From Cohnella caldifontis (GTDB lineage Bacteria; Bacillota; Bacilli; Paenibacillales; Paenibacillaceae): a stretch of 64,000 nucleotides of DNA. Position numbers and translations under genes: made by a program. The DNA lies in NCBI RefSeq assembly GCF_029360585.1, contig NZ_JAQZSJ010000008.1:1-64000 (forward strand), read 5' to 3'. Below the pieces are notes generated by a model. It was not told the origin of the DNA and made no database searches. It saw nothing but the letters and a program-made list of their open reading frames with translations. Shown in pieces: positions 56,055-64,000 of the stretch. Position 1 is the stretch's first letter, and each line of letters begins with the position of its first letter.

Positions 56055-57276
56055 GCAATCGCGGGGAGCTCTCCGGCTCCGGCTTCCGCCCGGGCCGAAT
56101 CGCCAATAATGCGGCCAAGCAGGAGGCCGCGCTCGCGATGGCGAGGGTCCAGAACAAAGCGGAAGTCGACCCGCGCATGAGCAAGGATGCCGCCGGCGGG
56201 CCGGCCGCGACGCCCAGGAAACGCATGCTGCTGTATAGGGAGCCGATCGTGCCGCGCTGCTCCTTCTCGATTCCTTCCGTGATCAAGGCGTCCGAGCAGG
56301 GAAGCGCGGCGCCGATTCCGATCCCGGCCGCGCTTAGGCAGGCCATGCGCCCGACGACGGACGGGAAAGCCAAGCAGCCGGCGATGGCGGCCGCCGCCAG
56401 GAAAAATCCGAAGGTGATCAGCCATTTCATCAGCTTTTTGCGCTCGCCGATGCATTTGCCGACGATGAAAGAGGTCAGGCAGAGGAACGTGAGCGGAATG
56501 GCCAGGACGCAGCCTTTGAGGATCCCTTTTAAATGATGTTCGTTCTCCAGCGTCTCCGACAAATAAAAAAGCGTCCCGAAAAGCACGAACATCCCGATGC
56601 CCCCGATGGCGAACAGGGCCGTAATCCAGCGGACTTTCGAGAGATACAGGCGAAACGTGGAACGGATGAACGTTTTGAACGGCAACGGTTTCTCTTGCTC
56701 CCGCTTCGGCTTGCGGACGAGGAACGCGACAAGCAGGATCGAGATCGCGCAGAAGACGGGAATGGACCAGAACGGGACGGACCACGCCCACAAGGCCAGC
56801 GCGGAGCCGACGATCGGGCTCAGCACTTTGCCGAACGTATTGGCCGTTTCGACGATGCCGAGCCCGGCGCTGACCTGCTCCTTCTCCCGGTACAGATCCC
56901 CGACGAGCGGAATGACGATCGGCATCGCTCCCGCGGCCCCCAATCCTTGCAGGATCCGTCCGGCAAGAATCCAACCGTAAGCGTTCGAATGGAATCCGGA
57001 AGCGAAGCCGCATAAAGCCCCTCCGGCTCCCGCGAGGGCGAGGCAAGGCAGGATGACCGCCTTGCGTCCCGCCCGGTCCGACAAGTAACCGGCAACCGGG
57101 ATGAACAGAATCGCCATGACGGAGTACACCGTAATCAGCATGCTGGACTGCAGCCCGCTGACGTTCAGGTGTTTCTCGATGGCCGGAAGAATGGGAATGA
57201 GCATCGAATTGCCAAGCGTCATGATCAAAGGAATGGAGGCGAGAGCGAATAAATCGCCTTTATGGCCGGCTTGCAC
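56032..57276 (-). CDS. MFS drug-type exporter (TetA/Bmr-like, 12 TM)
   Basis: This 414-aa protein has 12 expected membrane segments. Motifs include GYLSDRAGRKAVILPCLAL (loop 2-3), GRILQGLGAAGAMPIVIPLV and GIVETANTFGKVLSPIVGSAL (antiporter motif C region). It starts at GTG 57276 behind AGAGGTGA. It is convergent with the sulfur operon and divergent from the AraC gene. The substrate is unknown; it may be unrelated to either neighbour. Confidence 0.92.
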   Translation of the reverse strand: MQAGHKGDLFALASIPLIMTLGNSMLIPILPAIEKHLNVSGLQSSMLITVYSVMAILFIPVAGYLSDRAGRKAVILPCLALAGAGGALCGFASGFHSNAYGWILAGRILQGLGAAGAMPIVIPLVGDLYREKEQVSAGLGIVETANTFGKVLSPIVGSALALWAWSVPFWSIPVFCAISILLVAFLVRKPKREQEKPLPFKTFIRSTFRLYLSKVRWITALFAIGGIGMFVLFGTLFYLSETLENEHHLKGILKGCVLAIPLTFLCLTSFIVGKCIGERKKLMKWLITFGFFLAAAAIAGCLAFPSVVGRMACLSAAGIGIGAALPCSDALITEGIEKEQRGTIGSLYSSMRFLGVAAGPPAASLLMRGSTSALFWTLAIASAASCLAALLAIRPGRKPEPESSPRLQRVQDLW

Positions 57277-57494
57277 AGCGGTTCACCTCTAGGGCATCCC
57301 GATCCTGCAGATGCATTGTTAATACTACTATGCTCATCGGAATTATAGAACATTCCTCGCTCCGATGGTTTTGAGTCCGAAGCGGCGAATTTCCCATCGA
57401 GGAGGGAATTTGGCATCTTCCATCGAATTGTGGAGATGGAACCCGGCCGCTTCGGTCAGGCGCAAGTCAACGGACATCGGAAAGGCGGATCCCC

Positions 57495-59801
57495 ATGACT
57501 TTTCTAAGACGCATAAGGCAATACCGGGTCTACCGGCGGATGGTGCTGTCTTATTTGCTGCTGTCCGTCGTGACGATCTCTTTGCTGTCCAGCCTTCTGT
57601 ACGCCATGTTCTCCGCGCGGGCGGTGCAAGAGGTGGACCGCTCGTCCCGGCAAATGCTGACGCAGGTCAGCTACACCTCCAACGTCGTCTACGAGCAGGT
57701 GCAGCGGATCACGGGGCAGCTGCTGAGCGACCAGGTCATCATTTCGTTCCTCTACGCCAAGGAAGACGACAAGACGGTGGATTACGCGGCGAACCTGTTT
57801 CTCGCGCGGATCCAAGGCATCTACCCGTTCATTAAAAATTTAGGCATTTACAACCTGTCCACCGGAGCTTACGTTGATACGCTCGGGCTGGCGCCGGACC
57901 CCGGCATGGTGAGAAGGGAGGAAACGAGCTATTTCGGCTTTTTTCCCCGGACCGTCACGTCGCTCGGCGGCAGCGCTTACCGGATGCTGACCTTTAAAAT
58001 CATTCCCGGGCGGTCCTTCTCGAACGCGCCGGAATCGGCCATCGTCGTCGATTTGGACGAGAACTACATCCGCAGCACGATGCAGCGGATCAGCGGATCG
58101 TCGCGCGAATCGCGGACCTTCGTCATGGACGCGTCCGGCACGGTGCTGTCGCACTCCGACCCCGCGCATTTCATGGCGAATTTCGGCACATACGATTACG
58201 TTCGGCGGATTCTCTCGGATCCGAACGCGGAAGGCAGCTTCAGCAAACGGATCGACGGTCAAAAGCAGCTGGTCACTTACGTGAAATCTTCGGCGCTGGA
58301 TTGGTATTTCGTCAGCGTCCGTCCTTACGCGGAGACGATCTCGAACATTACGGAGCTCCGCGATTGGACGATCTTCATCGCCGCCCTGCTGCTGGTGGCC
58401 GGGGCCGGGGGCTCGCTGCTGCTCAGCAGCAATATCTACAACCCGATCAAGACGCTGCTCGACAAAGTGAACGCGGCTTCGGGCGCCGGAAGCGGGTCCT
58501 TGCTCCGGCTCGACGAGTACCAAATGCTCTCCGAGGCGTTCTCGCATTCGATCGAGGCCGCCCGAACGATGCAGTCCAGCCTGAAGCAGTCCCAAAGCGC
58601 GCTGCAGGACGCTTACTTGGTTCGCTTGCTGAAAGGGAACGCGAGCAAAATCGAGGTGTCCGCCGAGCTGAAGCGGGAAGTGGAGCAACGGCTGGCCGGG
58701 CCTTCTCTCAGGGTCATCCTGCTGAAAATCGACGATTGGAGGACGTTCCGCGAAACCCACAACGCCTTCGACCGGGGGCTGTACCGTTTCGCGGTCCACA
58801 ATATCGCCCAGGAGATCCTCGGCCAGTCTTACTCCCTGGCCGCCGCCAATCCGGAAGAGGACGAGATCACGCTGATCCTTCGGACCGAGACGGAGAAGCC
58901 GGGCAGCAGGCTGTTCCTGCTGCTGGGCGAAGTCCAGGACGCCGTGAGGGAATATTACCGGGTCAGCTTGTCCGTCAGCGTCGGGGATCCGGCGGATTCG
59001 CTCAGCGAAATTTCCGATTCGTACAAGTCGGCGCAGGCTTACATGACGTCCCGGTTTTTCCTGGGACATGGCTGCGTGGCGACGGAGGGCACGATGCGGG
59101 AAAGCCGGGAGGCACCCGAACGCTACCCGGCGGCCATCGAGAAGCGGCTGCTGGAAGCGGTCCGGCTCGGCCACCGCTCAGCCGTGCGGCAGGAAATCGC
59201 GGGATTCCGGTCCGTGCTGTCCGACTGCGCTTACGGCCAGGCCGTGCGGAATATCCATTTCCTCGTGCTGGCGATCGTCCGGGAGTTCGAGTATTTGGCG
59301 GAATGGTGGAGCGTCGACGACGAGCGGCTGTATCGTTCGGCGGACGACATCCGGGAGGCCGAGACGCTGGAGGAGGTCGAGAAACGGCTGACGGCTTTGT
59401 GCTTTACGATCGTGGATATTCTGGAGGAAAACCGCAAAAACCTGAGCGTCACCAAAAACGCCAAAATCGTCGAGGAAATCCAGCGGTTCGTGCGGGAGCA
59501 TTACGCCGAGCACGGCTTGTCGCTGGAAGCCGCCGCGGAGCAAGCCGGCTATTCGTCCGGTTACATCGGCAAGCTGTTCAAAAGCATGACGGGGACCGCC
59601 TTCAACGATTACGTGACGCACATCCGGATGGAACGGGCGAAAACGCTGCTGGCGGAGACGAACGATTCCGTCGCCCAGATCGGCGAGAAAGTCGGCGTGT
59701 ACAACGTCCCGTATTTCACGACGCTGTTCAAAAAGAAGTACGGGATCACGCCCTCGCAATACCGGGAGCAGGCGGGGCGCGGCGAGGACTCGGCGGGTTG
59801 A
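57495..59801 (+). CDS. Membrane-bound AraC-family regulator with extracellular sensor domain
   Basis: This 768-aa protein has a first membrane helix (MVLSYLLLSVVTISLLSSLL, about 16-35), a Cache-like extracellular domain up to about 290, a second helix (WTIFIAALLLVAGAGGSLLL) and a cytoplasmic region. It ends in an AraC double helix-turn-helix (about 660-760, with LSLEAAAEQAGYSSGYIGKLFK and PYFTTLFKKKYGITPSQYRE). Such regulators are common in Paenibacillaceae next to LplABC-type importers. ATG 57495 follows AAAGGCGG. The importer at 60473 is the probable target. Confidence 0.93.
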   Translation: MTFLRRIRQYRVYRRMVLSYLLLSVVTISLLSSLLYAMFSARAVQEVDRSSRQMLTQVSYTSNVVYEQVQRITGQLLSDQVIISFLYAKEDDKTVDYAANLFLARIQGIYPFIKNLGIYNLSTGAYVDTLGLAPDPGMVRREETSYFGFFPRTVTSLGGSAYRMLTFKIIPGRSFSNAPESAIVVDLDENYIRSTMQRISGSSRESRTFVMDASGTVLSHSDPAHFMANFGTYDYVRRILSDPNAEGSFSKRIDGQKQLVTYVKSSALDWYFVSVRPYAETISNITELRDWTIFIAALLLVAGAGGSLLLSSNIYNPIKTLLDKVNAASGAGSGSLLRLDEYQMLSEAFSHSIEAARTMQSSLKQSQSALQDAYLVRLLKGNASKIEVSAELKREVEQRLAGPSLRVILLKIDDWRTFRETHNAFDRGLYRFAVHNIAQEILGQSYSLAAANPEEDEITLILRTETEKPGSRLFLLLGEVQDAVREYYRVSLSVSVGDPADSLSEISDSYKSAQAYMTSRFFLGHGCVATEGTMRESREAPERYPAAIEKRLLEAVRLGHRSAVRQEIAGFRSVLSDCAYGQAVRNIHFLVLAIVREFEYLAEWWSVDDERLYRSADDIREAETLEEVEKRLTALCFTIVDILEENRKNLSVTKNAKIVEEIQRFVREHYAEHGLSLEAAAEQAGYSSGYIGKLFKSMTGTAFNDYVTHIRMERAKTLLAETNDSVAQIGEKVGVYNVPYFTTLFKKKYGITPSQYREQAGRGEDSAG

Positions 59802-59820
59802 ATGGCCGAGGTAAATTGCC

Positions 59821-60270
59821 CGAACTCCCGTGCCTCCGGCGGAATAGCGTACGTCGTACGTTAATTTGCTCGAACTCCCGTGCCTCCGGCGGAATAGCGT
59901 ACGTCGTACGTTAATTTGCTCGAACTCCCGTGCCTCCAGCGGAATAACGTACGTCGTACGTTAGTTTGCCCGAACTCCCGTGCCTCCGGCGGAATAGCGT
60001 ACGTCGTACGTTAATTTGCTCGAACTCCCGTGCCTCCGGCGGAATAACGTACGTCGTACGTTAATTTGCTCGAACTCCCGTGCCTCCAGCGGAATAACGT
60101 ACGTCGTACGTTAGTTTGCCCGAACTCCCGTGCCTCCGGCGGAATAGCGTACGTCGTACGTTAATTTGCTCGAACTCCCGTGCCTCCGGCGGAATAACGT
60201 ACGTCGTACGTTAATTTGCTCGAACTCCCGTGCCTCCGGCGGAATAACGTACGTCGTACGTTAATTTGCA
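59821..60270. repeat. Tandem array D, nine units of exactly 50 bp
   Basis: Units begin every 50 bp from 59821 to 60221, with CGAACTCCCGTGCCTCC at the start and CGTACGTCGTACGTTA near the end. In units reading AAC before the palindrome, AACGTACG-T-CGTACGTT is a perfect 8+1+8 inverted repeat. Variants recur with a three-unit (150-bp) pattern: units 3 and 6 share CCAGCGG and TTAGTTTGCC. Copies are nearly identical, which implies recent expansion. It begins 20 bp after the AraC stop. Confidence 0.95.
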
Positions 60271-60286
60271 GTCGCCTTCATTCATC

Positions 60287-60312
60287 GCCCGATCGCGCGA
60301 TCGGGCCTTTTC
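60287..60312 (+). terminator. Palindromic terminator after array D
   Basis: GCCCGATCGCGCGATCGGGC (60287-60306) is a perfect 20-bp palindrome followed by CTTTTCC. It could end transcripts from the AraC gene that read through the array. Confidence 0.75.
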
Positions 60313-60367
60313 CCGTGCCGTTTTTTTCGCCTCCGGATCGCGTTTTTGATATTGAAATCTCCATTTT

Positions 60368-60397
60368 GAAAGCATGATTTCCGATTCGTGAAAGCAT
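60368..60397 (+). promoter_or_regulatory. Direct repeats GAAAGCAT, candidate AraC sites
   Basis: GAAAGCAT occurs at 60368-60375 and 60390-60397, 22 bp apart start to start (about two helical turns). They end 16 bp before the -35 box of the importer promoter, a usual activator arrangement for AraC-family proteins. Confidence 0.6.
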
Positions 60398-60413
60398 AGC
60401 CGAAACTCGAAAT

Positions 60414-60442
60414 TTACAAGCTTCCGGAGTCCCCGGTATGAT
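60414..60442 (+). promoter_or_regulatory. Promoter of the LplB/YtcP-type importer
   Basis: A -35 box TTACAA (60414-60419), a 17-bp spacer and a -10 box TATGAT (60437-60442) lie about 30 bp before the first permease gene. Confidence 0.65.
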
Positions 60443-60472
60443 CGAACCACGAAAGAGGCAAGGGGTGCTGAC

Positions 60473-61387
60473 ATGGCAAGTTTCCTGCGAGAGCTGGCGA
60501 GAAACCGGTATTCCTACCTGCTGGTCCTGCCTGCCGCGGCGTACGTGTTCCTGTTCTCGTACGCGACGTACCCGTTTTTGATGATCGCGTTTCAGCGCTT
60601 CAATTATCAGAAGGGTCCGTTTCGCAGCGAGTGGATCGGCCTGGAGAACTTCCGGTTCTTCTTCCAATCGCGCGAAGCCGTCCGGGTGATCGCGAACACG
60701 CTGCAATTGAACGTGCTGTTCATGATCGCCGTGACGGTCTTCGCGGTGGCGCTGGCGCTGCTGTTTAACGAGATCCGCAGCCGGCTGTTCATGCGGTTCG
60801 CCCAAACGACGATGATCTTCCCGAATTTCCTGTCCTGGATCATCGTCAGCTACATGATGTACAGCCTGTTCACGATGGATTACGGGATCATCAACCAGGC
60901 GCTCCAATGGTTCGGCGCCGAGCCGGTCAACTGGTATTCCACCGCCAAAGCCTGGCCGGCCATCCTCGTCGGCATGAAAGTATGGAAGGAAGCCGGCATG
61001 TCGTCGATCATCTACCTGGCCGCCATCACCGCCATCGACGGATCGCTGTACGAATCCGCGGACATCGACGGAGCCACGCGCTGGCAGAAAATGAGGCGGA
61101 TCACGCTGCCGCTGCTGGCGCCCACGATCGCGATCCTGACGCTGCTGAACCTCGGCAAAATTTTCTACGGGGACTTCGGCATGATCTACGCGATCATCGG
61201 CGACAACGGCGTGCTGTATCCGACGACCGACGTTATCGATACGTACGTGTACCGCGCCCTGCGTCAAATCGGGGATCCGTCCAATGCCGCCGCGGTCGGC
61301 CTGTTCCAATCCGTGGTCGGGCTGCTGCTGGTGTTCGCGGCCAACTGGGTCACCCGCAGAACGTTCAAGGAAGGGGCGTTGTACTGA
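60473..61387 (+). CDS. Carbohydrate ABC transporter permease (LplB-like)
   Basis: This 304-aa permease begins with the LplB-type YSYLLVLPAAAYVFLFSYATYP, has six expected helices and an EAA loop near 193-215 (YESADIDGATRWQKMRRITL). ATG 60473 follows AGGGGTG. It overlaps the next permease gene by one base, and no ATPase gene is seen in the window. Confidence 0.94.
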   Translation: MASFLRELARNRYSYLLVLPAAAYVFLFSYATYPFLMIAFQRFNYQKGPFRSEWIGLENFRFFFQSREAVRVIANTLQLNVLFMIAVTVFAVALALLFNEIRSRLFMRFAQTTMIFPNFLSWIIVSYMMYSLFTMDYGIINQALQWFGAEPVNWYSTAKAWPAILVGMKVWKEAGMSSIIYLAAITAIDGSLYESADIDGATRWQKMRRITLPLLAPTIAILTLLNLGKIFYGDFGMIYAIIGDNGVLYPTTDVIDTYVYRALRQIGDPSNAAAVGLFQSVVGLLLVFAANWVTRRTFKEGALY

Positions 61388-62265
61388 TGACGGCAAGAAG
61401 ACGATTCACGATCGGCACGCTGCTCATCTACCTGGCCCTCGCGTTGTTTTCCCTGATTTGCCTGCTGCCCATGGTCTTGACGCTGACGGTCTCGCTGTCG
61501 TCCGAAGACAGCATCATTGAGCACGGGTACCGGTTGATTCCGGATCAGTGGTCGCTGGACGGGTACCGGACCATTTTCGTGAACAGCGCGCTCATTTTCC
61601 GGGGCTACCTCATCTCGATCGTCGTGACGGTGGCCGGTTCGGCGCTGGCCTTGCTCGTCACGGCGCTGGCCGCGTACCCGCTGGCCAACCCGAACGTGAA
61701 GTACCGGAACGTGCTGTCGCTGTATTTTTTCATCACGATGCTGTTCAACGGGGGGCTCGTCCCCTGGTATCTGATGTGCGTGAAGCTCGGCCTGACGAAC
61801 AACCTGCTCTCGCTCATCGTGCCCATGCTGATGTTCAACGCCTTCAACATGTTCCTGGTCCGCAACTTCATGGAGGGGATTCCGGGGGAACTGCGGGAAT
61901 CCGCCTACATCGACGGGGCGAACGACCTGCGCATCGCGTTCCGGATTTACATGCCGCTGTGCGTGCCCGTCCTGGCCACCGTCACGCTGTTTTACGCGCT
62001 GGCGTACTGGAACGACTGGTTCAACGCGATCATGCTGGTCGACAACAAGAAGCTGTATCCGCTCCAATACATCCTGTTCCAGCTGCGCTCCAACATCCAG
62101 ATGCTCGAGATGCTGCCGAACGGGGCGAAAACCGAATACACGCTGCCGGCGGAATCGACCAAGATGGCGACCGTCATTATCACGATCGGGCCGATCGTGT
62201 TCCTCTACCCCTATTTGCAGCGCTATTTCACCAAAGGTCTCGTCATCGGGGCCGTGAAAGGCTGA
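61387..62265 (+). CDS. Carbohydrate ABC transporter permease (YtcP-like)
   Basis: This 292-aa permease has the YtcP phrases FFITMLFNGGLVPWYLMCVK and LVRNFMEGIPGELRESAYID, the latter running into the EAA loop (about 170-190). It ends YPYLQRYFTKGLVIGAVKG. ATG 61387 shares its A with the stop of the upstream gene (TGATGA). Confidence 0.95.
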   Translation: MTARRRFTIGTLLIYLALALFSLICLLPMVLTLTVSLSSEDSIIEHGYRLIPDQWSLDGYRTIFVNSALIFRGYLISIVVTVAGSALALLVTALAAYPLANPNVKYRNVLSLYFFITMLFNGGLVPWYLMCVKLGLTNNLLSLIVPMLMFNAFNMFLVRNFMEGIPGELRESAYIDGANDLRIAFRIYMPLCVPVLATVTLFYALAYWNDWFNAIMLVDNKKLYPLQYILFQLRSNIQMLEMLPNGAKTEYTLPAESTKMATVIITIGPIVFLYPYLQRYFTKGLVIGAVKG

Positions 62266-62351
62266 AGCGGCATCATCGGGCTTTATATCCTGTTATGTCC
62301 CTCGCAAGAGGTGCATATATAAAATCCACATTCTTAAGGAGAGGGTCTGCG

Positions 62352-63923
62352 ATGAAAAGATTCACTGTTTTCGCGACTTCCATTTTGGTTTTGGCCCTTG
62401 TGCTGGCCGGATGCAGCGGCGGCGGGAGCGGCGACTCGAAGGAATCCGCCTCGAACTCGCCGGCTCCGTCCGGAAGCGCTTCCGCAAGCGGCGGCGGCAC
62501 CGACAGCGGAGCCAAGCAGGAGGAAGTCGTCACGATCAAGTACGTCGTGCCGGGCACGGAGCCCAAGGAATGGCCGGCCGTCAAGGAAGCGGTCAACAAG
62601 AAGCTGCTCGAAGACGGCGTGAACGTCCAGATCGAGAAGGAATACATCGACTGGGGCGCGTGGGAACAGAAGATCAACCTGAAGCTGTCCACCAACGAGG
62701 ATTTCGACCTGTTCCACGTCATGAACGACTGGGTAAGCCTGGCTAACTACGCCGGCCGCGGAGCGCTCAAAGACATTACCGCGGAAGTCGAGCAATACGG
62801 TCCGAATCTGAAAAAGGTGATCCCCGAATCGGTATGGAGCGGCGTCACCAAAGAAGGCAAAGTTTACGGCATCCCGGCTTACTGGTATGAATCCGCCGTC
62901 GACGGCTCCATCACGATCAACAAGTATCTGCTGGACAAAGCGGGCTACGCGACTCCGATCACGAACCGCGACCAGCTGCTCGACGCCATGGAGCAGGTCA
63001 ACCGGAAGCTGAACCTGAAGCTGACGATTCCGCTTCGCGGCGGCACGGCGGGTCCCGCCGACGTCTTCCAACGCACGTACGACACTTACCCGTTCACCGT
63101 TCGCGACAACATTGCCTACATCGGGCAGGACGGCGTCGTGAAGAACTGGGTCGAGACGGACGAATTCAAGCAAGACGCGGCTTGGTTCCGCAGCGCGTAC
63201 CAGCGGAAGCTGATTAACCCGGACGTTCTAACCGTCAAGCAAGAGCAGGTCGACGACCAGATCAAATACGGCAAATACGTGTTCATGTTCGGGACGCCGA
63301 ATAAGCTGTCCGACGTGCAGAAGACGTATCCGGACGTCACAGACGAGGGCTTCCAGCTCATCCGGCTGAATCCGGATAAGCCCCGCTACCGCATGGTGAA
63401 CGCGAAGAACGTCAACGTCGTCGCCGCGAACAGCAAACATCCGGCGGAAGCGGTCAAATTCCTGAACTGGCTCTATGACAACCAAGATAACTACGACCTG
63501 TTCATGTACGGCATCGAAGGCAAAACGTTCAATAAGGCCGGCGACCGCGGGCTGGAGTCGATCATGGACCCGAGCACGAACCTGCCGCTTTACATCCACG
63601 ACGACTGGATGGCCGGCAACCTGAACTACATCCGGGTCAACCAAGACTACTTGTCGGCCAACAAAGCGCTGTACAAAGCGGATCCGGAAGCGAAAAACTT
63701 CATCGCCGCCGACTTCTTCTTCGACCCCTCCGCGGTGAAGGCCGAAATGGCCAACGTGCAGGCCGTGTTCACGTCAGACGTCTCGCCGATTTACCGCGGC
63801 GTCGTCGACTACGACAAGAACATCAAATCCGCGCTCGATAAGCTGAAAGCCGCCGGCATCGACAAAGTGCTGGCCGAATACCAGAAGCAGTTGGACGCTT
63901 ATAAAGCAACGTTGAAACAATGA
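62352..63923 (+). CDS. Extracellular sugar-binding lipoprotein (LplA-like)
   Basis: This 523-aa protein has a lipobox LAGC at Cys21 and a Gly/Ser-rich linker. The fold phrases VNKKLLEDGVNVQIEKEYID, VYGIPAYWYESA and AAVKFLNWLYDNQDNYDLF (AEAVKFLNW) are those of the large LplA-type binders found with LplB/YtcP. ATG 62352 follows AAGGAGAGGG. The ligand may be a plant or microbial oligosaccharide; it cannot be fixed from sequence. Confidence 0.94.
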   Translation: MKRFTVFATSILVLALVLAGCSGGGSGDSKESASNSPAPSGSASASGGGTDSGAKQEEVVTIKYVVPGTEPKEWPAVKEAVNKKLLEDGVNVQIEKEYIDWGAWEQKINLKLSTNEDFDLFHVMNDWVSLANYAGRGALKDITAEVEQYGPNLKKVIPESVWSGVTKEGKVYGIPAYWYESAVDGSITINKYLLDKAGYATPITNRDQLLDAMEQVNRKLNLKLTIPLRGGTAGPADVFQRTYDTYPFTVRDNIAYIGQDGVVKNWVETDEFKQDAAWFRSAYQRKLINPDVLTVKQEQVDDQIKYGKYVFMFGTPNKLSDVQKTYPDVTDEGFQLIRLNPDKPRYRMVNAKNVNVVAANSKHPAEAVKFLNWLYDNQDNYDLFMYGIEGKTFNKAGDRGLESIMDPSTNLPLYIHDDWMAGNLNYIRVNQDYLSANKALYKADPEAKNFIAADFFFDPSAVKAEMANVQAVFTSDVSPIYRGVVDYDKNIKSALDKLKAAGIDKVLAEYQKQLDAYKATLKQ

Positions 63924-63957
63924 CGCGTTCATCCCATTGGCGGGAAGGATGAAGCCC

Positions 63958-64000
63958 ATGAAGAAGCCGGCTTTGCTTCTGCTCGTGCTATGCCTGGTCC
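63958..64000 (+). CDS. Partial CDS with signal peptide, cut by the window end
   Basis: ATG 63958 (or 63949) opens MKKPALLLLVLCLV, a signal-peptide-like start behind CGGGAAGG. Only 14 codons are visible. Being 34 bp after the binding-protein gene, it is probably in the same operon and encodes an exported protein. Confidence 0.55.
   Translation, partial: MKKPALLLLVLCLV

Noticed and set aside
60211-60474. Minus-strand frame of about 87 codons over the end of array D
   Set aside because: Built partly from repeat and palindrome sequence, with no recognisable protein features.

Overview
The window looks like a chromosomal segment of a GC-rich, endospore-former-type Firmicute of the Paenibacillaceae (Cohnella- or Paenibacillus-like). 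This is inferred from strong AGGAGG ribosome binding sites, TTG/GTG starts, LplB/YtcP-type sugar ABC transporters, a large membrane-sensor AraC regulator, EcsAB and MetNIQ. No rRNA, tRNA, phage, transposase or CRISPR was seen. Ordinary gene content is dense, with four intergenic tandem-repeat arrays (1-563, about 2060-2290, 13459-13738, 59821-60270), all with a 50-52 bp period.

Region 1 (about 0.7-16.3 kb) is a carbohydrate-use locus. It holds a GntR/LacI-hybrid regulator, a complete sugar ABC importer (two permeases and a lipoprotein binding protein), a GH38 alpha-mannosidase, an unassigned TIM-barrel-like putative glycosidase, a glutaminase-A-like (DUF4965-type) protein, and then a secreted GxGYxYP-family protein. 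The regulator promoter and the importer promoter share the word AAATGACAT just behind the -35 box, so one regulator probably controls both. EcsA and EcsB follow.

Region 2 (about 18.5-56 kb) is dominated by organosulfur and peptide-like compound uptake and breakdown. In order it holds: cysteine dioxygenase (minus strand); an M20 amidohydrolase with a five-gene oligopeptide-type ABC importer and two SDR proteins, one lacking catalytic residues; an SsuBAC-like importer; an HxlR/DUF4242/acyl-CoA-dehydrogenase cluster; Uma2; metNIQ (minus); an HxlR regulator (minus); a second oligopeptide-type importer with fused ATPases, a luciferase-like monooxygenase and an MFS exporter; a LysR regulator with an SsuE-like FMN reductase; and a ten-gene operon resembling the Bacillus ytm/ytn S-alkylcysteine salvage operon. 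That operon has a cystine-type importer, two luciferase-like monooxygenases, an M20 deacylase and a GNAT acetyltransferase, plus a SolA-like oxidase and a DinB-fold protein. The inferred logic is import, N-acetylation, S-oxidative cleavage with FMNH2 from the reductase, then deacylation to cysteine.

Region 3 (about 56-64 kb) has a drug-type MFS exporter (minus), an AraC regulator with an extracellular sensor domain, a repeat array, and an LplB/YtcP/LplA-type sugar importer. A further CDS is cut by the window end. Directly repeated GAAAGCAT words upstream of the importer promoter are candidate AraC sites.
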